Shown: positions 1 to 7,667 of the stretch, in pieces
Layout: the number at the start of each line of letters is the position of its first letter
Position numbering within the stretch: the first letter of the stretch is position 1
Assembly: GCF_001280005.1 (NCBI RefSeq)
Contig: NZ_LGDW01000111.1
Location: 1 to 10,003, forward strand
DNA from: Streptomyces sp. NRRL WC-3618
GTDB taxonomy: Bacteria; Actinomycetota; Actinomycetes; Streptomycetales; Streptomycetaceae
Reading direction: 5' to 3'
DNA length: 10,003 nucleotides
The notes under the pieces: model-generated
The model's database searches: none
Seen by the model: only the letters and a program-made list of their open reading frames with translations
What the model was told of the DNA's origin: nothing
Made by a program: the position numbers and the translations under genes

Positions 1-74
1 GCCTGCGGTGCCTGCGGTACCTCTGGCGGCGGTCCGAAGCCGCCCTGGGGTGGTTGGCTGGGCGGCTGGGTCAT
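1..74 (-). CDS. N-terminal fragment of a Pro/Gln/Gly-rich protein (runs off the left edge)
   Basis: On the minus strand an ATG at 74-72 opens a frame that stays open to the window edge (24 full codons). It begins MTQPPSQPPQGGFGPPPEVP and continues with more P/Q/A residues. A purine-rich Shine-Dalgarno sequence, AAGGGGG (plus positions 84-90), lies about 9 nt upstream. Low-complexity N-termini of this kind are common in streptomycete membrane proteins, where a cytosolic Pro/Gln/Gly tail precedes a transmembrane helix and an extracellular or kinase domain; from memory they occur on PQQ/BamB-like propeller proteins. The visible part has no catalytic motif, so the function cannot be assigned. The frame is too short here for a length-based ORF search, and support comes from the start context and composition. 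It is codirectional with the ABC-F gene, about 280 nt downstream of that gene's stop. Confidence 0.7.
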   Translation of the reverse strand, partial: MTQPPSQPPQGGFGPPPEVPQAPQ

Positions 75-218
75 CAGCGCGTTCCCCCTTCAGCTGATTT
101 TTAGCCACACCCTGAGGCGGACTTCAGGGCGTTCTCAGAGGGCTCTTTCTACCACTCCGTGGCCGTCCGCCACCTGACCGTGTCCGCCCCTGCCCACCTC
201 TGTTCCCAAGGGCGAACA

Positions 219-254
219 GGCCCGTGATGCCACTGTTATGCGCGTTCACGGGCC
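219..254 (-). terminator. 9-bp inverted repeat, possible transcription terminator after the ABC-F gene
   Basis: GGCCCGTGA (219-227) and TCACGGGCC (246-254) are perfect inverted repeats around an 18-nt loop. The hairpin lies about 100 nt past the ABC-F stop and before the next gene's start, a fitting position for a terminator. It has no U-tract, which is common for GC-rich actinobacterial terminators, but the long loop weakens the case. A protein-binding dyad is the alternative. Confidence 0.4.
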
Positions 255-318
255 CTTCACGCCACGTCTGCGAGCTTCACGCCATGCGCGCCTCACCTGT
301 GGCCTGCCTGATGGCTCC

Positions 319-349
319 CCTGCGACCTGCCTGCGACCTGCCTGCGCCT
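319..349. repeat. Tandem 11-bp repeat beside the ABC-F stop codon
   Basis: The 11-mer CCTGCGACCTG occurs twice in tandem (319-329 and 330-340), followed by a third, degenerate CCTGCG-CCT (341-349). It ends three bases before the ABC-F stop codon (353-355) and is non-coding as far as I can see. Related CCTGCCTG words extend leftward to about 303. It is probably a slippage-generated simple repeat. Confidence 0.6.
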
Positions 350-352
350 CGG

Positions 353-2164
<1,812 letters not shown>

Positions 2165-2516
2165 TTTGCTCCTGAGGTGGGGTGGGTCGACCTTCCAGGG
2201 TAGTCGGCGGGGTGGGTGGCGTGGGCGGGCGGATTCCCCGGGGGCGCGAGGCGGCTTCTCACGGGGACGTCGTCGTTGATCGTTTCGGCTCCCCGACAGC
2301 ACTCGCCTGGGGAGACGCCGGAGCCGCGGCGGGCAGGGCGTGGATCAGCGCAGATCCAGAAGCATGGCGTCGTACAGCGGTGAGTCAGCTGCCGGTTTCA
2401 GTTCGCCGAACGCGTGTGCGCAGGGCGTCGGACGGCTGCGAGGACGGACGCGAGCTGTGGGGCACGTACCGCCTCGCCTGCATCGGACGGCTGGAGACGA
2501 AGGAGGAGGAATCCTC
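2165..2516. other. Divergent intergenic region between the ABC-F gene and the 88-aa gene
   Basis: This 352-bp gap must carry promoters for both flanking genes. For the minus-strand ABC-F gene, TACCCT (2202-2197) fits a TANNNT -10 element, which would give a leader of roughly 25 nt holding the AGGAG ribosome site; no matching -35 is visible. The right half (about 2416-2516) has coding-like third positions on the plus strand, listed as a candidate short ORF. The minus strand of 2345-2518 is also open (57 codons), ending in the protein-like sequence GELKPAADSPLYDAMLLDLR. These overlapping weak signals suggest either a decayed gene or chance in GC-rich DNA. Confidence 0.5.
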
Positions 2517-2520
2517 ATGA
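2416..2520 (+). CDS. Candidate short ORF, coupled by ATGA overlap to the 88-aa gene
   Basis: The plus-strand frame ending at TGA 2518-2520 overlaps the ATG of the next gene in an ATGA, the classic translational-coupling arrangement. Its last 28 or so codons have mostly G/C third positions and read CEDGRELWGTYRLACIGRLE, then KEEESS, the last part encoded by the downstream Shine-Dalgarno sequence itself. The start is uncertain: GTG 2416 would give 34 aa, and the frame is open further upstream, but no good ribosome site is visible for any start. The product resembles nothing I recognise. It may be a leader peptide, a short real protein, or chance. Confidence 0.22.
   Translation: MRRASDGCEDGRELWGTYRLACIGRLETKEEESS
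2500..2510 (+). promoter_or_regulatory. Strong Shine-Dalgarno sequence of the 88-aa gene
   Basis: AAGGAGGAGGA is an extended match to the anti-Shine-Dalgarno and sits about seven bases before ATG 2517. It is the strongest ribosome site I saw in the window and fixes the start of an otherwise anonymous small gene. Confidence 0.8.
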
Positions 2521-2783
2521 CCTGGAAGGTCGAGCGCGTCCCCCAACGCCCCTTGCGTCGCGGCGACGACGACCGTCTGGTCCTCCCCTTGCGCCCGACT
2601 CGCGTCGGCGATCAGGCGGCCGACACCGAACTGACCCTCACCCCCGCCGAGGCCGAACACCTCCACGCCGCCCTCTGCCGCGCCCTCGACGGCCACCCGG
2701 CGCCACCGTCCGGGCCGGAGTGCCGCCAGTCCATCCAGACGTCGTCCGCCACGGCGCGCATCGTGGGGCGCGTAGACGCGTAG
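2517..2783 (+). CDS. 88-aa small protein of unknown function
   Basis: I do not recognise this family. The start is fixed by an extended Shine-Dalgarno sequence, and codon third positions are strongly G/C across the frame, so it is very likely a real gene although frames on the opposite strand are also open. The protein has a basic N-terminus (VERVPQRPLRRGDDDR), then short probable beta strands (LVLPLRPTRV; TELTL), then a helix (TPAEAEHLHAALCRALDG, about 42-59), then a Pro/Ser-rich tail. It contains two cysteines (Cys54, Cys69) and no signal peptide or membrane segment, so it is probably cytosolic. The strand-then-'TPAEAE' helix pattern is common in small streptomycete proteins of unknown role. 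It is the only clear plus-strand gene here and converges on dacB. It may be coupled to a short upstream ORF. Confidence 0.75.
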   Translation: MTWKVERVPQRPLRRGDDDRLVLPLRPTRVGDQAADTELTLTPAEAEHLHAALCRALDGHPAPPSGPECRQSIQTSSATARIVGRVDA

Positions 2784-2790
2784 ATCTACG
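2779..2790. repeat. 12-bp perfect palindrome overlapping a stop codon
   Basis: CGTAGATCTACG is a perfect palindrome that includes the TAG stop of the 88-aa gene (2781-2783). It lies just before the larger terminator hairpin. It could be a protein site or a small add-on to termination; nothing in the sequence decides between these. Confidence 0.5.
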
Positions 2791-2816
2791 TCGGCCCCGC
2801 GCGCAGGGCGCAGAAC

Positions 2817-2849
2817 GTGCGCCCCGGGGTATCCGCACCCGGGGCGCAC
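2817..2849. terminator. Probable bidirectional terminator between convergent genes
   Basis: GTGCGCCCCGGG (2817-2828) pairs perfectly with CCCGGGGCGCAC (2838-2849) around a 9-nt loop. The 12-bp GC stem lies between the stops of two converging genes: the 88-aa gene ends at 2783 and dacB at 2872. It works equally on both strands and has no U-tract, as is usual for strong actinobacterial hairpin terminators. Confidence 0.78.
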
Positions 2850-2871
2850 GCTCGCGTCAGTCCGGCTGCCG

Positions 2872-4248
2872 TTATGCCCAGCAGCCGTTCACGGTGGCGG
2901 CCAGGCCGTCCATCGCGTCCTTGATGGCGCTGCCGGAGGCCGTGGAGCCGTTCTCGACGAAGGAGAAGACCTTCCAGCGGCCGTCCTTGCCCTGGGTCAG
3001 GCCGCTCAGGGCGATGGCGCCGGTGAGGGTGCCCGTCTTGGCGTGCACCTTGCCGACGGCGCAGGAGGAGTTCGGGTCGTCGAAGCGGCCCCACTCCGGG
3101 CCGAGCGTGCTGTCGGCCTCGCCCGCGACCGGGAGGCCGTCACGGATCGAGCTCAGCAGGTACTCGAAGCGCTTCTCCGTCAGGAGGTCGAGGATCTCGG
3201 CCAGGGTCCGGGCCGGGATGCGGTTGGCACGGGAGAGGCCGCTGCCGTCGTACATCTCGAAGTTCTCCAGCGACACTCCGTACCGGCTCAGCACGTCGCG
3301 TACGACCGTCGTGCCGCCCTCGAACGTGGCGGGCTGGCCGGCGCGCAGTGCGGTCATCCGCAGCAGGGTCTCGGCGGTGTTGTTGTCGCTGACCTTGATC
3401 ATGTGGTGGACGATGTCCGACAGCTTGGCGGACTTGTGGCGGGTCACCGGTACGTCGGTGATGGCCGCCGTGCGGCGGGTGACCTCGCCGTCCACGGTGA
3501 TGCCGTCGGCGGCGAGTTGCTGGGCGAAGACCTGGCCGGCGTCGATCGAGGTGTCGTCGACGGCGTGTCCGTCGACGACGAGGGCGCGGACCGGGGCGAC
3601 GTCGCCGGGGAAGTAGTCGGGCTTCCAGCCGTTGGCGAGGGTCGGTTCGGGGAAGAGGCTGTCGTCCACGGCGACCTTCACACCGGTGAGGCCCGCGGCC
3701 TTCAGTCCGGCCACCGCGTCCTTGGCCATGGCGGCGAGGTCCGCGGTGGTCAGGGTCCGGTCGCCGCCGCCGACGAGGGTGAGGGTGCCGTCGCCGTAGA
3801 CGACCTTCGTCTTGAACCGGTGGTCCGGGCCGAGCACCGTCAGGGCGGCGGTGGCGGTGGCGAGTTTGGTGTTGGAGGCCGGCATCAGCGCGGTGGCGCC
3901 GTTGTGGTCCCAGACGGTGCCGTCGGACTCGGCGTCCAGCACCACGCCGCTGACGTTGTTGCCCAGGCGCTCGTCGATGACACGGGTGTTGAGGTTCGCC
4001 GCGATCGCCTGGTCGGCGGAGTCGAGGCCGCCGTTGGTGTCCGGGGTCGTGTCGGGGGCCGTCGCTGTGGTCTTCCCGTCGGCGGCGAAGGCCGAGGGGC
4101 CGACGAGCGCCGCTGACGCGACCGGCACGGCCATGGCCAGGACCAGGGCGCGGCGGGCACCCGCACCGAACTGCTTCGGCTTGCGGTGCCCGTGGCGACC
4201 GCCCGGCGTGAAGGTGGGAGGGGGCACGACTTCGGGGCTGTGGTTCAT
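2872..4248 (-). CDS. dacB: D-alanyl-D-alanine carboxypeptidase/endopeptidase, PBP4 type (peptidase family S13)
   Basis: This 458-aa exported penicillin-binding protein hydrolyses the terminal D-Ala of peptidoglycan stem peptides and/or cuts cross-links outside the membrane. All three active-site motifs are present: SxxK as SNTK (Ser125 nucleophile, Lys128), SxN as SDN (287-289), and KTG (404-406). The N-terminus has a long polar, basic stretch (about 1-33), a hydrophobic core (ALVLAMAVPVASAALVG) and a likely signal peptidase site after AFA (55/56). Two cysteines near the C-terminus (396, 456) could form a disulfide. The start at ATG 4248 is preceded by GGAAAG at 7 nt; a longer frame to 4341 has no better site. 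The SxxK-SxN gap is about 160 residues, shorter than the roughly 245-250 I recall for R39 and E. coli PBP4, so the inserted domain is reduced. It follows the kinase gene after 265 bp and probably has its own promoter. Confidence 0.93.
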   Translation of the reverse strand: MNHSPEVVPPPTFTPGGRHGHRKPKQFGAGARRALVLAMAVPVASAALVGPSAFAADGKTTATAPDTTPDTNGGLDSADQAIAANLNTRVIDERLGNNVSGVVLDAESDGTVWDHNGATALMPASNTKLATATAALTVLGPDHRFKTKVVYGDGTLTLVGGGDRTLTTADLAAMAKDAVAGLKAAGLTGVKVAVDDSLFPEPTLANGWKPDYFPGDVAPVRALVVDGHAVDDTSIDAGQVFAQQLAADGITVDGEVTRRTAAITDVPVTRHKSAKLSDIVHHMIKVSDNNTAETLLRMTALRAGQPATFEGGTTVVRDVLSRYGVSLENFEMYDGSGLSRANRIPARTLAEILDLLTEKRFEYLLSSIRDGLPVAGEADSTLGPEWGRFDDPNSSCAVGKVHAKTGTLTGAIALSGLTQGKDGRWKVFSFVENGSTASGSAIKDAMDGLAATVNGCWA

Positions 4249-4513
4249 GGGGGGACTTTCCGTGATATGCGCCAGCGGAAGGCCAAGTCGACGCAGTGGG
4301 GTGGAGTTCGGCCCCCGTGGCGCAAAAGATCCGTACAGCACAAGTGATCACATAACCCCGCGGCCGGCGAAAGATGACTCCCAAGTAAGAGATGGAGATC
4401 ACGAGTTCGCGAACGCCAGTCGCCGAATTTCCCCTCTCACCCCCGTCCAGGTCGCCGCGGCCGCAGCGCGCGCGGGGGCGTACATCCGGGGGTGACGCGG
4501 GGGCTGTGAAGGG
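4249..4513 (-). promoter_or_regulatory. Upstream region of dacB with two short palindromes
   Basis: These 265 bp separate the kinase stop from the dacB start and are less GC-rich than the genes, as expected for a promoter region. Two perfect palindromes are visible, GTTCGCGAAC (4405-4414) and GTGATCAC (4344-4351), which are candidate operators. No convincing consensus -35/-10 pair was found. The GTTC/GAAC order is the reverse of an actinobacterial LexA box, so that assignment was not made. Confidence 0.4.
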
Positions 4514-6550
4514 TTACGAGGGGTGCTCGCCCCGCTGCTTCGGAATCAGTGCCGCCGCCGGTGCCAGTGACCGGCCGCCCGCCCCGGCGCCTGCCTCCGC
4601 TGCCGGCGCCGGCATCTCGTGCTCGTGCGCCGGCATGTCGTCGCGCAGCAGGTTCTCGGGGATGAGGACGGCCGCGGTGACACCGCCGTTCGGGGAATTG
4701 CGGAGTTCGACGCGCAGGCCCTGGCGGTCCGCGAGGCGGTTCACCACGAACAGGCCGATCTGCTTGGCGTCGAGGAGGTCGACCTTCTCCGAGCGGAGCT
4801 TGCGGTTGGCGTCGGCCATCGCGTCCTCGTTCATGCCGAAGCCGCTGTCCTCGACCTCGATGACGACACCGTCGCGCATCCGGGCCGCCCGCAACTGCAC
4901 CTTGGTGCTGGGCGGCGAGAACGACGCCGCGTTCTCGACGAGTTCGGCGAGGAGATGGATGACGTCGGCCACCGAGCCGCCGTTCAGGGACACGCGGGGG
5001 GCCGCCCAGATCTGGACGCGGCTCGCGTCCTCGATCTCGGCCACCGCCGCGCGCAGGGTGTCCGCCAGCGGAATCGGGTCCCGCCAGCCACGGCCGGGCG
5101 CGATGCCGGACAGGATGAGGAGGCTCTCGGAGTGGCGGCGCATCCGGGTGGCGAGGTAGTCGACGCGGTACAGCTCGTGCAGTTCGGCGGCCTCGCGCGG
5201 GCGCTGCTCCAGGCTGTCGAGGATGTCGAGCTGGCGGTGCAGCAGCACCTGGCTGCGGCGGGCGAGACTGACGTACACGCCGGAGATGCCGCTGAGGAGT
5301 TCGGCGCGCTCGGAGGCCGCCTTGAGCGCCGCCCGCTGTACGGCCGTCAACGCGGTGCCGACCTGGGCGAGTTCGTCGCCGGCGAGGCGCCGCATCGGGG
5401 CTTCGGCGTCGATGTCGACGCCGTGCCCGGCGTGCAGGCGCCGCATGGCCTGCGGGAGCCGGCGGCCGGCGACCTCGAGGGCCGAGTTGCGCAGGTCGAG
5501 GAGTTCCACGATCAGGCCGCGTCCGACGGAGACCGACACGAGGAGCGACAGCAACACGCCCACCAGGCCCAGGAGTACGGCGACTCCGGAGGCGCCGAGG
5601 GTGTCCCAGCCGAACGGGTTGGCCTTGGCGGCGGCTGCCGTACCGGCCTCGGTCTCGGCCTTGGCGAGGGACCTCAGTACGGTGCTCGCGGAGTTGTCCC
5701 AGCCCCTCAACAGGCCGCCGGACACGGCTGATTCGCCGGGTCCTGCACTGCGTACACGGTTCTCGGTCCCGACGAGCTGATCCCAACTCCCGCTTTCCAG
5801 AAGCGTGTTGTACGCCTTCTGGTGCTCGGGGCGCAGATCGGCGACCGCCGGCTTCAGCAGGTCCCGCTGGACGGAGACCGCGCCGACGAACAGCGCGTAC
5901 TGCTCGCCGGTGAGCCTTCCGGCCGCGCCGCCCGCCGCGAGGAGCGCCTGCTCCTGGGCCAGGGCCTCGCGGGCGCGGGCGAGTTCGAGGACGACGCGGG
6001 CCTCGGACGCGGTGGTCGTGCCCTTCTCCCCGGTCAGCGCGCCGGTGACGGCGAAGGCGTCCTCGACGATGCCGGTGTACGCCGTGTACGCGCGCTGCGT
6101 CGCGTTGTTGCCGCCGGCCTTCGACGCGCGCAGCGCGGCCAGCCCGTGAACGTCGGCGGTGAGCTTGCCGAGGCGGTCGGGGAGCGCGGAGTTGAGGAGC
6201 GCGGCGTCGGAGCTGGCGGCGTTGACGCCGTCGAGCAGCGCGTCGGTGGCGTTGTCGGTGGCCGCCTCGGTCCGCGTGAGGGCGTCCTCGTCGCCGGACT
6301 TCGGGTCGGCGGCGTAGCGGGCGGCGGCGGTGCGCTCCGTCTGTATCGCGGTGACGAAGTCGGCTACCGGGGCGAGGAGTTCGGAGTTGACCTCCTTGGC
6401 CCGCTCGGCGTCACCGATGGTGGACGCGGTGGTGACCGCGGCGAAGCTCCACAGAGCCATGAGGGAGACGACTGGCAGCATCAGCAGGGCGACGATCTTC
6501 GCCCGGACGGATCGGGGCCGGAGCCGTTGGGAGATGCGAGCCAGATTCAT
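4514..6550 (-). CDS. Membrane sensor protein with NIT, HAMP and HATPase domains (CvnA-like orphan histidine kinase)
   Basis: This 678-aa protein has a first membrane helix (about 17-42), a helical, Ala/Glu-rich extracellular region (about 50-310) matching the nitrate/nitrite-sensing NIT domain, a second membrane helix (about 318-343), a HAMP-like linker (344-410), a two-helix dimerisation region (about 425-482), and a C-terminal ATPase domain. N box ELVENAASFSPP (537-547), G1 DSGFGM (568-573) and G2 GLFVVNRLA (599-607) are intact, so ATP binding is likely. The first dimerisation helix keeps RRSQVLLHRQLDILDSLE with His438. The second reads VDYLATRMRRHSESLLIL, where I recall DH, not DY, in CvnA relatives. 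The tail (from 638) is Ala/Pro-rich. ATG 6550 has GAGG five bases upstream. The usual conservon partners (roadblock, DUF742, GTPase) do not follow; dacB does. A codirectional MHYT sensor gene precedes it. It could be a kinase without a local regulator or a non-phosphorylating scaffold. Confidence 0.88.
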   Translation of the reverse strand: MNLARISQRLRPRSVRAKIVALLMLPVVSLMALWSFAAVTTASTIGDAERAKEVNSELLAPVADFVTAIQTERTAAARYAADPKSGDEDALTRTEAATDNATDALLDGVNAASSDAALLNSALPDRLGKLTADVHGLAALRASKAGGNNATQRAYTAYTGIVEDAFAVTGALTGEKGTTTASEARVVLELARAREALAQEQALLAAGGAAGRLTGEQYALFVGAVSVQRDLLKPAVADLRPEHQKAYNTLLESGSWDQLVGTENRVRSAGPGESAVSGGLLRGWDNSASTVLRSLAKAETEAGTAAAAKANPFGWDTLGASGVAVLLGLVGVLLSLLVSVSVGRGLIVELLDLRNSALEVAGRRLPQAMRRLHAGHGVDIDAEAPMRRLAGDELAQVGTALTAVQRAALKAASERAELLSGISGVYVSLARRSQVLLHRQLDILDSLEQRPREAAELHELYRVDYLATRMRRHSESLLILSGIAPGRGWRDPIPLADTLRAAVAEIEDASRVQIWAAPRVSLNGGSVADVIHLLAELVENAASFSPPSTKVQLRAARMRDGVVIEVEDSGFGMNEDAMADANRKLRSEKVDLLDAKQIGLFVVNRLADRQGLRVELRNSPNGGVTAAVLIPENLLRDDMPAHEHEMPAPAAEAGAGAGGRSLAPAAALIPKQRGEHPS

Positions 6551-6590
6551 GGGAACCTCGGTCGTTAGTTTTCAGCCGGTCCGGCCGTCT

Positions 6591-6643
6591 GGGCTTTGGG
6601 CTTTGGGCTTTGGGCTTTGGGCTTTGGGCTTTGGGCTTTGGGG
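6591..6643. repeat. Seven tandem GGGCTTT heptamers ending in GGGG (G-quadruplex-capable)
   Basis: Seven perfect, uninterrupted GGGCTTT units (6591-6639) are followed by GGGG (6640-6643), giving eight G-tracts on the plus strand separated by 4-nt CTTT loops. Four consecutive tracts satisfy the canonical G3+N1-7 quadruplex pattern. The array lies between the MHYT stop and the kinase start, beginning 41 bp upstream of the kinase ATG. The flanking genes are on the minus strand, so the G-rich strand is the transcription template and any transcript would carry CCCAAAG repeats. Perfect short tandem repeats are prone to copy-number change. Confidence 0.97.
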
Positions 6644-6686
6644 ACGAGGGGATGGGACAGGCAGGGGCGGCAGCGGGGCGAGAAGG

Positions 6687-7466
6687 TCAGGCGGTCGACA
6701 GTTCGACGGCGCGAAGCAGCTCCGCCGTGTTCTCCGCTTCCGCCCGCTTCCCCGTCGGCGACAGGGCGACGTACGCGGACGCGAGGAACAGGAACGAGCC
6801 CAGCAGCACGGCCAGCGGGAACAGGAACTCCGTGGCCGTGGCCCCCGGCAGCTCCACGCTGCTGGGCGCGAGCTCGACCTCGACCGCGAACATCGCCGTG
6901 TAGTGCATGCTGCTCACCGCGAGCCCCATGACCAGCGCGGCGATCGTCGCCAGCACGGGCCCCCGGACGATCAGCGTGAGGGTGAGCGCGGCGGACGCGG
7001 CGACGACGGCGATCGCGACGGAGGCGAGGACGAGCAGCGGGTCGTACGAGATGGTGCCGTGCAGGTTGAGCGCGTACATGCCGGCGTAGTGCATGGCGGC
7101 GACGCCGAGGCCGGTGCCGAGGCCGCCGAGGGCGACCGACCGGACGCGGGAGCGGCCGTACCCGGCGGTGAAGACACCGGCGGCGACGACGGCGATCGCG
7201 GTGACGAGGCTGAGGACGGTCAGCGGGACGTTGTAGCGGATGGGGGTGCCTTCCACGCTGAAGCCCATCATCGCGACGAAGTGCATGGTCCAGATGCCGG
7301 ACCCGATCGCGAAGGAGGCCAGCGTCAGCCAGTTCCGCTTGGAGGCGCCGTCCGATTCCAACGCCCGTACGGTGCAGCGCAGTCCGAGCGCGGAGCCCAG
7401 GCAGGCCATCGCATAGGAGAGAACGGGGGTGACCCATCCGGCACTGAAGTGGTCCATGTGACCCAT
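6687..7466 (-). CDS. MHYT-domain integral membrane sensor protein
   Basis: This 259-aa protein has about seven hydrophobic helices and three copies of the MHYT signature, each in a membrane segment: MHFVAM (61-66), MHYAGM (125-130) and MHYTAM (187-192). In this family the Met and His residues are proposed to bind a metal, probably copper, and so sense oxygen, CO or NO. Many bacterial MHYT proteins carry GGDEF/EAL or kinase domains; this one has only a short polar C-terminal tail (about 236-259), so it must signal through a partner or act otherwise. ATG 7466 has GAGAGG about ten bases upstream; ATG 7457 (second Met, residue 4) is possible but further from that site. The gene is codirectional with the NIT-sensor kinase 136 bp downstream, making it a plausible partner, although the heptamer array separates them. 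Cys22 and Cys31 lie in or near the first helix. Confidence 0.92.
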   Translation of the reverse strand: MGHMDHFSAGWVTPVLSYAMACLGSALGLRCTVRALESDGASKRNWLTLASFAIGSGIWTMHFVAMMGFSVEGTPIRYNVPLTVLSLVTAIAVVAAGVFTAGYGRSRVRSVALGGLGTGLGVAAMHYAGMYALNLHGTISYDPLLVLASVAIAVVAASAALTLTLIVRGPVLATIAALVMGLAVSSMHYTAMFAVEVELAPSSVELPGATATEFLFPLAVLLGSFLFLASAYVALSPTGKRAEAENTAELLRAVELSTA

Positions 7467-7559
7467 GGGTGGAATTCCTCTCGCCCGGGCGCGGGCAGGG
7501 GGCGCGCCTCGGTGGTACACCCGGCAGCAGAGGATCGGGGATTGGCCGGACCTCGGCTA

Positions 7560-7601
7560 CTACGGTGACGTAGATAACAGGGCAGCTGCATATCTATGCA
7601 G
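7560..7601. promoter_or_regulatory. Two adjacent dyads upstream of the MHYT gene (candidate operator/promoter)
   Basis: CTGCATA and TATGCAG (7586-7592 and 7595-7601) form a 16-bp dyad with a 2-nt centre, too tight for an RNA hairpin and more like a dimeric repressor site. Next to it, CTACG/CGTAG (7560-7564 and 7569-7573) flank GTGA. The stretch is AT-rich for this genome (ATATCTATGCAG, GTAGATAAC), as expected of promoter DNA, and lies about 95-135 bp before the MHYT start. On the minus strand TAGATA and TTATCT could serve as -10 elements; no clear -35 is seen. Confidence 0.45.
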
Positions 7602-7667
7602 TCTGGAGACGGAGCGGCCCGCTCAGCAGTGGCTATCGGGGCCGGGGTCGCCAGGAGGCGGTGATCA

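Larger units (their letters stand above)
75..352. other. Intergenic gap between the ABC-F gene and the left-edge gene
   Basis: No convincing gene is seen in these 278 bp. The gap holds a 9-bp inverted repeat (219-254) and two tandem 11-bp units next to the ABC-F stop, both listed separately. The 10-mer CTTCACGCCA occurs twice, 20 bp apart (255-264 and 275-284). There are two weaker hairpins: CTGTTC/GAACAG (200-205 with 214-219) and CCCTGA/TCAGGG (110-115 with 124-129). The promoter of the left-edge gene should lie around 75-150, but I see no clear -35/-10 pair. Confidence 0.6.

Noticed and set aside
2165..2302. N-terminal extension of the ABC-F protein (46 extra codons)
   Set aside because: The extension is Arg/Pro-rich with no family similarity, and ATG 2164 has its own AGGAG.
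2414..3616. 400-codon plus-strand frame
   Set aside because: Ser/Arg/Pro-rich shadow overlapping the 88-aa gene, the terminator hairpin and the dacB 3' half; it has no sensible start site or motif.
3043..4116. 357-codon plus-strand frame
   Set aside because: Val/Gly/Glu-rich antisense of dacB with no recognisable domain.
3140..4402. 420-codon minus-strand frame
   Set aside because: Arg/His/Pro-rich out-of-frame reading of dacB, whose active-site motifs lie in the other frame.
4405..4414. GTTCGCGAAC as a LexA (SOS) box upstream of dacB
   Set aside because: The actinobacterial LexA site has GAAC-N4-GTTC; here the half-sites are reversed and only two bases apart.
4437..5786. 449-codon minus-strand frame and the matching plus-strand frame 4619-5731
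   Set aside because: Both are shadows of the NIT-kinase gene, whose N, G1 and G2 boxes are in the frame 4514-6550.
6591..6643. CRISPR array
   Set aside because: The units are perfect 7-mers with no spacers; this is a simple tandem repeat.
6565..7437. Minus-strand frame ending in PKAQSPKPKAQ-type repeats
   Set aside because: An out-of-frame reading of the MHYT gene that runs into the heptamer array; the repeat peptide is a translation artefact of CCCAAAG units.
6330..7568. 412-codon plus-strand frame crossing the heptamer array
   Set aside because: It spans two genes in antisense and the repeat (WALGFGLWALGFG); composition is shadow-like.
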